A stretch of 38,773 nt of DNA from a virus: positions 1 to 38,773 of IMG/VR virus record IMGVR_UViG_3300036715_000804. One strand, 5' to 3'. Position numbers and translations under genes: made by a program. This document shows positions 7,780-15,603 of the stretch, in pieces (position 1 is the stretch's first letter; each line of letters starts with the position of its first letter). The notes under the pieces are model-generated. The model was not told the origin of the DNA, did no database searches, and was given only the letters and a program-made list of their open reading frames with translations.

Positions 7780-7808
7780 TTGCGCAGTCTACAAAATGGG
7801 CGTATAGT
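7780..7808 (+). promoter_or_regulatory. Promoter for the major capsid gene
   Basis: TTGCGC (7780-7785), a 17-bp spacer, then TATAGT (7803-7808; five of six bases match TATAAT). It starts right after the scaffold stop codon and points at the capsid gene, giving a leader of about 235 nt. A dedicated sigma70-type promoter would explain the high capsid output from the middle of a long operon. Predicted from sequence only. Confidence 0.55.
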
Positions 7809-7823
7809 CTGTTCCTAGCACCA

Positions 7824-7932
7824 AGGTTCCCGAAAGCTCCAAGGTGTAGGAAAGACCCGCCAAAAGCCGTCATTTCTCCCCGACCAGTTAGTTTCCTCCG
7901 GGAACTAACTGGTCGGGAGTCTACGGGAACCT
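7824..7932 (+). promoter_or_regulatory. Nested stem-loop in the capsid mRNA leader
   Basis: An inner hairpin pairs 7879-7893 with 7903-7917 (15 perfect pairs around a short loop). An outer 9-bp stem pairs AGGTTCCCG (7824-7832) with CGGGAACCT (7924-7932) and encloses it. There is no U-tract after it, so it is not a standard terminator. It is more likely an mRNA stabiliser, a processing site or a regulatory structure. Confidence 0.65.
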
Positions 7933-8006
7933 CCAGGTATTTCAAGCAAGGCTTCGTGCCCCATGCTAATGTACGAGTGACTGAGGCCACCTACGGCCCC
8001 ACAGTT

Positions 8007-8039
8007 ATTGATGTACGAACTTATTCGTAATCCATCAAT
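8007..8039 (+). promoter_or_regulatory. Hairpin at the capsid ribosome-binding site
   Basis: ATTGATG (8007-8013) pairs with CATCAAT (8033-8039) and TACGAA (8014-8019) with TTCGTA (8024-8029); the loop is CTTA and there is a 3-base bulge. The stem ends just before the ribosome site GGAG (8042-8045). It leaves that site exposed and may protect the mRNA 5' side or tune initiation. Confidence 0.6.
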
Positions 8040-8051
8040 TCGGAGACTAGC

Positions 8052-9008
8052 ATGGCTTTTCCAAACGTATCAGATATTCTTGCGACTACGATCGAAAATC
8101 GATCGAAGACTATCGCAGACAACAACACGAACAACAACGCTATCCTGAAGAAATTGTCCATGAAGGGCAAGATGAAAACCTTCAGTGGCGGCACCAAGAT
8201 CTATCAGGAACTGTCGTTTGCTGACAACGCGAACGCGGGCTGGTACTCTGGATACGACATTCTCCCGGTGAATCCCGCTGACGTAATCAGCGCGGCTGAA
8301 TTTCCCATCAAGCAGGCTGCGGTGCCTATTATCATCTCCGGCCTTGAGCAACTTCAGAATGCTGGCAAGGAGCAGATGATTGATCTCATGGAAGCGCGCC
8401 TCAATATTGGCGAAAGCTCCATGGCTAACCTTATCGCTGTGGGCATGTATAGCGACGGTACAGGTAGCGGCGGCAAGCAGCTCGACGGTCTCAACGCGGC
8501 TGTGCCACTGGCTAATACTACGGGCACCTACGGCGGCATTAGCCGCGTCGCCTGGACTTTCTGGCGCAACAAGATTCGCGATGCTGCGAACACCACCACC
8601 CTCTTAGCCGACATGAACGCCCTCTGGGCACAGTTGGTCCGCGGCATGGATCGCCCGGACTTGATTATGGTTGACAACGTCATTTGGGCAGCGTATCAGG
8701 CTGCATTGCAGTTGCAGCAGAGGTTTACCGATCCGAAGGTTGGAGAGCTGGGATTCCCGTCCATCAAGTACATGGATGCTGACATGATCCTCGACGGCGG
8801 TATTGGCGGTCAGATCCCGACTGGTGTCGGCTTCTTCCTCAATACCAACTACTTGTTCTTCCGTCCGCACGCTCAGCGCAACATGGTTCCGCTCTCGCCG
8901 AACCGTCGCTATGCGACTAATCAGGATGCTGAGGTTCAGATTCTGGCTTTCGCAGGTAATGTTACCTGCTCCGGCCAGCAGTTCCAGGGTCGTCTGGACG
9001 TCAACTAA
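8052..9008 (+). CDS. Major capsid protein
   Basis: A 318-residue shell protein. The N-terminus MAFPNVSDILATTIENRSKT, followed by KGKMKTFSGGTKIYQELSF and YSGYDILPVNPADVISAAEF, is the typical pattern of an HK97-fold capsid family found in many podo- and siphophages. It follows the scaffold gene, has its own promoter and structured leader, and is followed by a strong terminator, as expected for the most abundant virion protein. Ribosome site GGAG lies 6 bases before the ATG. Confidence 0.93.
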   Translation: MAFPNVSDILATTIENRSKTIADNNTNNNAILKKLSMKGKMKTFSGGTKIYQELSFADNANAGWYSGYDILPVNPADVISAAEFPIKQAAVPIIISGLEQLQNAGKEQMIDLMEARLNIGESSMANLIAVGMYSDGTGSGGKQLDGLNAAVPLANTTGTYGGISRVAWTFWRNKIRDAANTTTLLADMNALWAQLVRGMDRPDLIMVDNVIWAAYQAALQLQQRFTDPKVGELGFPSIKYMDADMILDGGIGGQIPTGVGFFLNTNYLFFRPHAQRNMVPLSPNRRYATNQDAEVQILAFAGNVTCSGQQFQGRLDVN

Positions 9009-9014
9009 TCTTTA

Positions 9015-9041
9015 GGGCTGGCTGAGGCCAGCCCTCTTTTT
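9015..9041 (+). terminator. Intrinsic terminator after the major capsid gene
   Basis: GGGCTGGC (9015-9022), loop TGAG, GCCAGCCC (9027-9034), then TCTTTTT. A perfect 8-bp GC stem with U-tract. It would limit read-through so that downstream virion genes are made at lower levels than capsid. Confidence 0.9.
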
Positions 9042-9053
9042 GGAGAAATGAGC

Positions 9054-9533
9054 ATGGCCTATATCATTGGTATGAATTTGACTCAGGTGCGTACGAACGC
9101 CCTGGGTGCAGAGTTTAAACTTGGCACCATCGGCATGACGTCTGATGGTAAGATGTACAAGTACGTCCAGTATAACGCTGGTGCCGGCACTATCGCTGCT
9201 GTAGCGGGTAACGTAGTTGGATACTTTGCCCCTGCTGGCGACTTTGCTGCTGAGGGCTACACGAACAACAAGGTGACTTCCGACGTATCGGATGCCCTCG
9301 TTGCTGCGGGCGTACTCCAGGCTGTGATTGCTGATACTGGCTACGGCTGGATTCAGATTCGCGGCGCAGCCACCCTCACTACTGCCCTTGTGTCGGGCGC
9401 TGACGGCAATACTCTCGTATTGTCCACTACCACGGACGGCACTATGAAGGTGGCTGCTGCGGTTACGGACATAACGGGAGCCATCGCTCAGGATATTTCG
9501 GATAAGACGATTATCTGCAACTTCCCAATGTGA
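9054..9533 (+). CDS. Small virion protein, possible capsid decoration
   Basis: A 159-residue protein rich in Ala, Gly, Thr and Val, of the beta-rich composition typical of head decoration or stabilising proteins, encoded directly after the capsid protein. I chose ATG 9054 (MAYIIGMNL) rather than the in-frame ATG at 9048. The GGAG at 9042-9045 sits 8 bases before 9054 but only 2 before 9048. It is followed by its own terminator, so it may also be abundant. Function inferred from position only. Confidence 0.7.
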   Translation: MAYIIGMNLTQVRTNALGAEFKLGTIGMTSDGKMYKYVQYNAGAGTIAAVAGNVVGYFAPAGDFAAEGYTNNKVTSDVSDALVAAGVLQAVIADTGYGWIQIRGAATLTTALVSGADGNTLVLSTTTDGTMKVAAAVTDITGAIAQDISDKTIICNFPM

Positions 9534-9539
9534 TCCAAA

Positions 9540-9562
9540 GGGGCCGAGAGGCCCCTTCTTCT
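9540..9562 (+). terminator. Intrinsic terminator
   Basis: GGGGCC (9540-9545), loop GAGA, GGCCCC (9550-9555), then TTCTTCT. The second terminator within 550 bp after the capsid gene, giving a stepwise drop in expression. Confidence 0.85.
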
Positions 9563-9574
9563 AGGAGTACTGCG

Positions 9575-9928
9575 ATGGCTGTTTCTACGAAACAGGGTAT
9601 ACGGAAAGACGGGGATGACAATCAACTCGTTTCCGACACCTGTAACATTTCCGTAATAAGTAAGACTACTGCCGTAACGATAGGCGGAGGAGTTGCGGGA
9701 GATACGCGTCTTAAAGGTTTGCATATAATCACTGCCCTGGCAGGAACTTGTGTTATCTCCGGATTTGCAGATTCGGATGGTACAGCTCAGAGTATTACGT
9801 TTCCTGCTTTGACTCCCGCAGGGTTTAAAGATTTTCAGGGGGCTGTGAATTCTGCGGGGGCACTTACAATTACTTGTTCTACCGCCGGGGACGATAATTC
9901 AGTGTGCGCTCTTTGGAATTTAAACTGA
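9575..9928 (+). CDS. Small virion-module protein of unknown function
   Basis: A 117-residue protein beginning MAVSTKQGIRKDGDDNQ. ATG 9575 is preceded by AGGAG at 9563-9567; the longer in-frame start at 9530 would run through the terminator stem and is unlikely. Its composition (Thr, Ala, Gly, Ser; beta-rich) resembles a decoration or fibre-base protein: VISKTTAVTIGGGVAGDTRL, then ITALAGTCVISGFADSDGTA. No family recognised. Confidence 0.65.
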   Translation: MAVSTKQGIRKDGDDNQLVSDTCNISVISKTTAVTIGGGVAGDTRLKGLHIITALAGTCVISGFADSDGTAQSITFPALTPAGFKDFQGAVNSAGALTITCSTAGDDNSVCALWNLN

Positions 9929-9938
9929 GGGATTCATC

Positions 9939-11297
9939 ATGGTTGACGCAATAGGCGGCGCATTGGGGCAGCAGATCGGGTTTAATCCGATTGATCGCAG
10001 TGTCCCACGATTTTCTCGCAGGGGCATGTTTGCCCTCGCCAACACTGCCGGCGGTTCCGCCATAGCAACTCCATTTGTTAGTGATCGTACTTGGAATACT
10101 AAATTTCAAGTTCCTTGTGCCACGTTTTCAGCCGTCCGGGTAGGCATTAGGAATCAGCAGCCCAATCTGGTAAATTGTAAAGGGCTAGTTGGTTCCACTG
10201 AAACAGCAGACGTATCTACTATTTCTAATCAGACGGGTTGCATAGTAAATGGTCAGCGTGTTGATACCGTGGATAGTACGACGGATGCTACGGGTTGGCA
10301 GACCCTTAAGATCAACGGCAATGCTGCCATGGTACTGGCTGCTGGTGGGGGCGGAAATGGGTCCAGTCTTAATAGCAGCAAAATTACTTGGACAGATTGG
10401 GTTCCTATTCAATCTATTGCACGTGCAGATGGGGGCGTGGGTTCTCTGATTAATGTTCGTCTGTTCTATCAAGGCACTGTGACAAACTACGGGTTTTGCT
10501 CTAGCACAGCATCTCTTCAATCTTACTCCTCAGCAAATAGAGGTTTCTTGGCCCAGACAGCCTTCGTCGATGCTGATGCAGTAGCGGCTCCCTCAACAGC
10601 TATGGCTAACACTAACTCCTTTATGTGCCCAGTTATAATTGAGTTTATGTCTGATGACATTTTAGCTTCGGTGGGGGTTATTGGAGATTCTCACTCTGAC
10701 TCAGTAGGTTCTGTGGCCGATAATCGTTCTAACTGGCTGCTACGAGCTTGCGGAGATATTTCTAGTACTTCTGGGTTAGGCCCTAATTCTGCGGTTCTCC
10801 CAGTAAACATGGCTTGTAGTGGTTCTGTTGTGGACTTCTACTGGGGTCTTGCTCAAGAACACATGGAGTTATCTACTCCTGACATTCTTGTCTTCCAGGG
10901 GGTGAGCCTCAACGGAACTGGAGTCTTCTCGCCCACAGGCGCTCCATCTCTTCGGTACAAAGAAATGGCACTGTACAGGCAACAAATTCACAGTTTCCTG
11001 CGATTTTGTCGTTTGAACAACGTAGTGCCCATCATCATGACGGGCTGCGTAAATGAGGCGTATAACACAGTTGCGTGGGATGCTGAACGCAGAGCATTTC
11101 AAGCAGAACTTAATAGCATGGGTGTGCTGGTATTTGATTCTTGGCAGATGCTAGGTAATGGGGCATCCCCAGAAGTATATCAGCCCGCGTACCGACTTAG
11201 TTCTAATCACCCAAATGAAGTAGGTGTAGAGGCAATGGCGCAGGCATTTAAACCCGTGCTCATGAAGGCACTCCAGTATCGTGCTGGTATGCTATAA
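9939..11297 (+). CDS. Virion protein with SGNH/GDSL hydrolase domain
   Basis: A 452-residue protein. Residues 1-235 are beta-rich and look like a virion-attachment part. From 245 an SGNH hydrolase fold is suggested by GVIGDSHSDS (Ser251 as nucleophile, block I), ACSGSVVDF with Gly295 (block II), FQGVSLNG with Asn325 (block III) and SSNHPNEVG with His424 (block V). Such enzymes remove acyl groups, often O-acetyl groups from surface polysaccharide. It lies between capsid-proximal small proteins and tail genes, so it may sit on the head or collar. The block III variant (QGVSLN instead of GxND) makes the substrate and activity uncertain. Confidence 0.7.
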   Translation: MVDAIGGALGQQIGFNPIDRSVPRFSRRGMFALANTAGGSAIATPFVSDRTWNTKFQVPCATFSAVRVGIRNQQPNLVNCKGLVGSTETADVSTISNQTGCIVNGQRVDTVDSTTDATGWQTLKINGNAAMVLAAGGGGNGSSLNSSKITWTDWVPIQSIARADGGVGSLINVRLFYQGTVTNYGFCSSTASLQSYSSANRGFLAQTAFVDADAVAAPSTAMANTNSFMCPVIIEFMSDDILASVGVIGDSHSDSVGSVADNRSNWLLRACGDISSTSGLGPNSAVLPVNMACSGSVVDFYWGLAQEHMELSTPDILVFQGVSLNGTGVFSPTGAPSLRYKEMALYRQQIHSFLRFCRLNNVVPIIMTGCVNEAYNTVAWDAERRAFQAELNSMGVLVFDSWQMLGNGASPEVYQPAYRLSSNHPNEVGVEAMAQAFKPVLMKALQYRAGML

Positions 11298-11313
11298 CAA
11301 TTAGGAGAATGAA

Positions 11314-11973
11314 ATGAGTCTTACAGAAGCAGATTTGGAGTTAACTCAACTAGCGATGGCCGCGCAACCGACGAACCGCAGCATGTTGGAAGAGTTCGGA
11401 TTCGGTGAAACCTATGAACAGCAGAATTTTCAGGCTGATCCGGGCGATGCAGCGTTGTTCGTGCGTTTCTTTTTGTACCCCTGGCTGAATAAACAGGAAA
11501 GTACACAGCAGGGCCGGCCCATCTATTATGATCGTGAATTTATCGAAATCATCCAACCGGGTAACAAGGAAAGTATCATCAATCGTCCCGCTAGTGACAT
11601 TGATAAACGTCGATTCTCTAAGCAGTACGGCGCATTTAAGTCGCAAACCAGCCAGACTGCCGCAGTAGGCACTCCGCTGGAGCATTGGGCAGCGATGTCT
11701 CGTGCGCAGGTTGAAGAACTTAAATACTTCGGCTGCCACACAGTTGAGCAACTTGCTGTGATGTCCGACGGCATCACTGGTAAATTCATGGGTCTTCAGA
11801 GTTTTAAACTTCAGGCTCAGGCTTACCTGGAGAAATTGGGCACTTCAGCGGAGGGCAGTAAATTGGCTCATCAATTAGAAGAGCAGGCCAACGAGTTGGA
11901 AACTTTGAAGAACCAGATGAAGGATTTGTCTGACCAACTCGCTGCTGAGCGAGCCGCTGCTAAGAGAAAATAA
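11314..11973 (+). CDS. Conserved virion-module protein with coiled-coil tail
   Basis: A 219-residue protein beginning MSLTEADLELTQLAM. The N-terminal two thirds contain FVRFFLYPWLNKQ and GTPLEHWAAMSRAQVEELK plus TVEQLAVMSDG, a short helix-rich motif shared by proteins at this place in other phages. The last 50 residues (AHQLEEQANELETLKNQMK) are predicted coiled coil ending in a basic AAAKRK tail. The ribosome site AGGAG is well placed. Role unknown; a head or neck component is likely from gene order. Confidence 0.65.
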   Translation: MSLTEADLELTQLAMAAQPTNRSMLEEFGFGETYEQQNFQADPGDAALFVRFFLYPWLNKQESTQQGRPIYYDREFIEIIQPGNKESIINRPASDIDKRRFSKQYGAFKSQTSQTAAVGTPLEHWAAMSRAQVEELKYFGCHTVEQLAVMSDGITGKFMGLQSFKLQAQAYLEKLGTSAEGSKLAHQLEEQANELETLKNQMKDLSDQLAAERAAAKRK

Positions 11974-11974
11974 G

Positions 11975-12823
11975 ATGCTTCTACTTACTTCTTCCTCAGA
12001 CATACTTAGGGTCACAACGTCAGCGGCTATAACCACTGACGCCTATGCTGTCTGGGAAGAATTAGGTAGCCCCACTCTTGTCCCTAAAAGATTAGGGTCG
12101 CTGATAACTACCGCCGCTGATACGCAGATAGTTCCTTCCCCGTCTCCCACCATACCAATTTTGGTGCGGACGTTGTGTATCCGTAATCGCCACGCCAGTA
12201 CGTCCCAAGACGTGACGGTAAAGATGTATGATGGAACTAATACGTACGAACTCTACAAAGCGACTCTATTAGCAGGGGAATGCTTGCAGTATCAGGACGG
12301 GGCAGGGTTCTGGATTACAGATGCTTTGGGTCGCCCCAAGACAAGCGATAGTCTGTACAGTCCTGCAATAAATCAACTCACAGTAGTGGTCTTGGGAACT
12401 GACCAGATAAACAGCAACGGCGTCGCCAATACTTTAGAGGACGTAACAGGGCTCAGCTTTAACATTGTCGCAGGACAGCAGTATTGGTTTCGGACTAGCA
12501 TTGTTTACGATGCTGCGGCCACCACTACAGGCAGCCGATGGACTTGCTACACCACAGGAGGGGCTCCCACGGCTATCCGGTACAGGTCGGAGTACAGTTT
12601 GACTGGCACCACCGTGACTATTAACGAGGGCTTGGCGGGTGTGAATTTACCCGCTGCGAGTAACGCATCCAGTGCAGCTACAGGGAGTAACTTCGCATCA
12701 ATAGAAGGACTGTTCACTGCAGGAGCCAACGGAATTTTTCAGATAGCTCACGCAAGTGAAGTACTCTCCAGTGCGATCACGGCCAAAGCTGGCTCAATAT
12801 TAGAATGGTATAGGACGCTGTAA
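11975..12823 (+). CDS. Virion-module protein of unknown function
   Basis: A 282-residue protein rich in Thr, Ser, Ala and Val. Residues 55-110 (IPILVRTLCIRNRH, then VKMYDGTNTYELYK) look like a beta-sandwich with a small-ligand or fibre character. The C-terminal half contains GQQYWFRTSIVYDAAATTTG, a pattern seen in phage surface proteins. It starts 2 bp after the previous gene and overlaps the tail adaptor gene by 1 bp. Head fibre or decoration is a guess. Confidence 0.6.
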   Translation: MLLLTSSSDILRVTTSAAITTDAYAVWEELGSPTLVPKRLGSLITTAADTQIVPSPSPTIPILVRTLCIRNRHASTSQDVTVKMYDGTNTYELYKATLLAGECLQYQDGAGFWITDALGRPKTSDSLYSPAINQLTVVVLGTDQINSNGVANTLEDVTGLSFNIVAGQQYWFRTSIVYDAAATTTGSRWTCYTTGGAPTAIRYRSEYSLTGTTVTINEGLAGVNLPAASNASSAATGSNFASIEGLFTAGANGIFQIAHASEVLSSAITAKAGSILEWYRTL

Positions 12824-13551
12824 TGGCTCAGTTTAAGACAGTTCAGGAGATTGTAAACCAAGCTTCCGCTGAGCTTGGATTCACCCCTATAGTGGATGTC
12901 CTTTCCACAGGTAACTCAGTCTTCACCCAGTTTCGTTATCTGCTTAATGCAGTGGGTCAGGAACTTGTTTCCATGAATGACTGGGAGCAGCTTCAAGAGG
13001 AAGCCACGGTCACTACGGTAGTCGGTACTAGCGAGTACAACCTGCCCACTGACTTCGATCATATGATAGATCAGACAGGTTGGGACCGCACTAACTTGAA
13101 GCCCCTGGGCGGTTCTCTTTCTCCCCAGACGTGGCAGTACCTCAAAGGCAGTAGTCTTCTCAACGGAGCCATCTACGTTACTTTTCGAGTCAAGAAAAGC
13201 ATGTTTGCGGTTCTTCCAGACAACCCTGTCCCTGATGCTTTGGATATTCGCTACGAATACATTCGGAATACTTGGGTACTCAATAGTGATGGAGTAACCT
13301 ACCAGACTGAAGTAGTGACCAAAGACGACACCATCCTGTACCCGCCCTCTTTAGTGGTGAAATTTCTTAAAGTTAAGTACCTGGAGGCCAAGGGGTTCGA
13401 CAGTGAAAAAGCTCGTGATGATTTCGCAGGTATATTCGACTCCACTTCTGGCCAGAACATTCCTTCTGGCATACTGAACGCTGGCGGCGGCAGTGAACAG
13501 TTCCCGTATATCGACCCGTTCAACAACGTACCGGACACTGGATATGGTTGA
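12823..13551 (+). CDS. Head-tail adaptor / tail tubular protein A-like
   Basis: A 242-residue protein beginning MAQFKTVQEIVNQASAELGF, the helical start typical of P22 gp4 / T7 gp11-type adaptors. Then come TQFRYLLNAVGQELVSMNDW and YNLPTDFDHMIDQTGW, which match the family pattern. It should form the ring below the portal and bind the nozzle protein encoded next. It overlaps the nozzle gene by 8 bp. Confidence 0.8.
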   Translation: MAQFKTVQEIVNQASAELGFTPIVDVLSTGNSVFTQFRYLLNAVGQELVSMNDWEQLQEEATVTTVVGTSEYNLPTDFDHMIDQTGWDRTNLKPLGGSLSPQTWQYLKGSSLLNGAIYVTFRVKKSMFAVLPDNPVPDALDIRYEYIRNTWVLNSDGVTYQTEVVTKDDTILYPPSLVVKFLKVKYLEAKGFDSEKARDDFAGIFDSTSGQNIPSGILNAGGGSEQFPYIDPFNNVPDTGYG

Positions 13552-15160
13552 TTTTAATCGCGCAGTAGGGTCCAAGGCTCGCCCTGGCAAAGCCTCTGCA
13601 CAACCCATACCAATACCTGTTCCATATAGAGGGGTGAACACAACTTCTTCTCTTTCCATGCTCGCAGAAGATGAGTGCCACTATGCTTATAATATTCTCC
13701 CCAGCCAAGACGGATTCAAAACAAGACTCGGCACTTCTGAGTGGACGAATGGTGTCACGGGTTCCCCTAGGACTACTATTCCCTATCATGCTCTTTCTTC
13801 TACTGGGTCTGGTGATAAATTGTTCGTCACTGGTACTGACGGTATTTACGAAGTCACTACTAGTGGAGCAGGAGCAGCCACCAGAGTCTACAATTTCGTC
13901 ACCACCGGGGCAACTGCTGGGTACGGAAATTTTATCCAGTGGGGGACCGCTACCGGCGCTCAGTGGATTTTCTACGCAGACAGTGCCAACGGACTTTTAT
14001 CTTACGAAGCAGCTACGAACACCTGGTCTCCAGTTACAGGAATAACAGGGCTCAACGAATTAGATATTCGCTATGTGGCCATCCATAAACTTCGCATCTG
14101 GGTAATACTTAAAGATTCTCCTAACGGGTGGTACCTCCCCGGTGGCGCTATGGCGGGGGCGGCAACAGAATTCCAATTTGGCTCTAAATTCACTCACGGC
14201 GGTGATTTAGTAAGCGTACACACATTCACACGAGATTCTGGAAATGGGCCTGATGATTTATTTGTCGCTATTTCGCGTCAGGGTGACGTAATCATCTACC
14301 AAGGTGCAGACCCTTCTGCAGCAACTACGTTTTCAATCGTAGGAACGTGGTACGTTGGGGTGCTGCCTGATAGTCGTAAAGTCGCATTGGAATATTCTGG
14401 TGACATCTATATTTTGTCTATAAATGGGATTACTTCTCTTACGGAGTTGCTCCGCGGTACGGATGTTTCGGACAACTATAAGTCTGTCGTGGGTAAGATT
14501 ACCAATCTTCTGCGGTCACGTTTATCTACAGAATTATCTTCAGCAGGGTGGGAGTTGATCATGTTCCCCGCTGAGAATCTTCTTATCATTCAGTCCCCCA
14601 TACGCTCGGGGTCTACTGATCAATACTTACACTACTGTTTGAACACGGTGAACAAGGGATGGGGCTTCTTTCGTAACGTGCAATCTACTTCTATGGGGGT
14701 GCATAGAAATGAATTATTCTACACCCAGAGTAATGGAAGCGTGTGGCGCCTTAAAGAAGGTAACGATCAATGCACCATTACGAATCCTGTCGGAACTCCT
14801 GTTGAGTTTACGTTCCTTACTGCGTATTCAAACGCAGGCGCTCCAGGGGTTATGAAGATGCCTAGTCTTGCTCGCCCTGTATTCGTAGGCAGCCAAGCTC
14901 CTGAGTATGCTATTCAGGTTTTATTTGACTATGAACGGGGAGAGCTGAGTGTTTCTGGTTCTGGCGCTACTTCTGACTCTTCGTTGTGGGACACAGCCTT
15001 GTGGGATAGTGCTATATGGGGCGGTGATGAGGTGTTTGACGAAACACAGGGCGTCGGAGGCGTGGGCTACGCTATCGCCGTGGCTATGCGGGGCCGCACC
15101 ACAGCGCGCCTCACACTCGCTGAGATAACTCTGATAGGAATGGTTGGGGGATATCAGTGA
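13544..15160 (+). CDS. Tail nozzle / stabilisation protein (P22 gp10-like)
   Basis: A 538-residue protein. I place the start at ATG 13544 (MVDFNRAVGS) inside the ATGGTTGA overlap with the adaptor stop; the longer start at 13493 would read deep into the adaptor gene. Repeated beta-propeller-like segments (KLFVTGTDGIYEV at about 90-100, DLFVAISRQGDVIIYQG around 240) and TWYVGVLPDSRKVALEYSGD are typical of podovirus tail hub proteins. It should close the tail after packaging and carry the fibres. It overlaps the next gene by 4 bp. Confidence 0.8.
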   Translation: MVDFNRAVGSKARPGKASAQPIPIPVPYRGVNTTSSLSMLAEDECHYAYNILPSQDGFKTRLGTSEWTNGVTGSPRTTIPYHALSSTGSGDKLFVTGTDGIYEVTTSGAGAATRVYNFVTTGATAGYGNFIQWGTATGAQWIFYADSANGLLSYEAATNTWSPVTGITGLNELDIRYVAIHKLRIWVILKDSPNGWYLPGGAMAGAATEFQFGSKFTHGGDLVSVHTFTRDSGNGPDDLFVAISRQGDVIIYQGADPSAATTFSIVGTWYVGVLPDSRKVALEYSGDIYILSINGITSLTELLRGTDVSDNYKSVVGKITNLLRSRLSTELSSAGWELIMFPAENLLIIQSPIRSGSTDQYLHYCLNTVNKGWGFFRNVQSTSMGVHRNELFYTQSNGSVWRLKEGNDQCTITNPVGTPVEFTFLTAYSNAGAPGVMKMPSLARPVFVGSQAPEYAIQVLFDYERGELSVSGSGATSDSSLWDTALWDSAIWGGDEVFDETQGVGGVGYAIAVAMRGRTTARLTLAEITLIGMVGGYQ

Positions 15161-15603
15161 AGTTCAAAGCCTTTGACGTTATGGACTACGAACATGTTGA
15201 CTATTTCAAGAAAGGGGGTCTACATGGAAACCTCTACATTTCTTCTGGTACTCGCGGTATTGTTGCCTATACTGATTCTGGATTCATAATGGGCATGGTA
15301 TTGTTTGACAACTGGACCCACACCGCTGTTTTCGGGCACATTGTTGTCAGTAATCCAATGTGCCTTAAGCACGGGGGTTTGATTACTGAGGCTATGGATT
15401 TTGTTTTCAACACTCTTGGGTTACAGTATCTCATGGGGTCAGTACCCGCTAGCAAAGAGAAGGCTATTTCTTTTGAGAAGCGTATTGGATTCAAAGAAGT
15501 TTATCGTCTTAAAGATGGGTTCCAGAAAGGAACTGATTTGATTTTCATGCAGATGACTCGCGACCAAGCAGTCTTCCTGCCCAAAGAACAGAGGGCTGCG
15601 TAA
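15157..15603 (+). CDS. GNAT acetyltransferase-like virion-module protein
   Basis: A 148-residue protein with a GNAT-type pattern: FGHIVVSNPMCLKHGGLITEA as a reduced acetyl-CoA-binding loop and GSVPASKEKAISFEKRIGFKEV as the C-terminal strand-helix. The canonical RxxGxG loop is degenerate (NPMCLKHGGL), so catalysis is doubtful. Its position after the nozzle gene matches T7 gene 13, whose product is also GNAT-like and needed for internal core assembly. I infer an assembly role. Confidence 0.65.
   Translation: MKFKAFDVMDYEHVDYFKKGGLHGNLYISSGTRGIVAYTDSGFIMGMVLFDNWTHTAVFGHIVVSNPMCLKHGGLITEAMDFVFNTLGLQYLMGSVPASKEKAISFEKRIGFKEVYRLKDGFQKGTDLIFMQMTRDQAVFLPKEQRAA

Noticed and set aside
12884-12893. Third copy of the ACTATAGGGG-type motif
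   Set aside because: Only a 10-base match, inside the adaptor coding sequence; likely chance.
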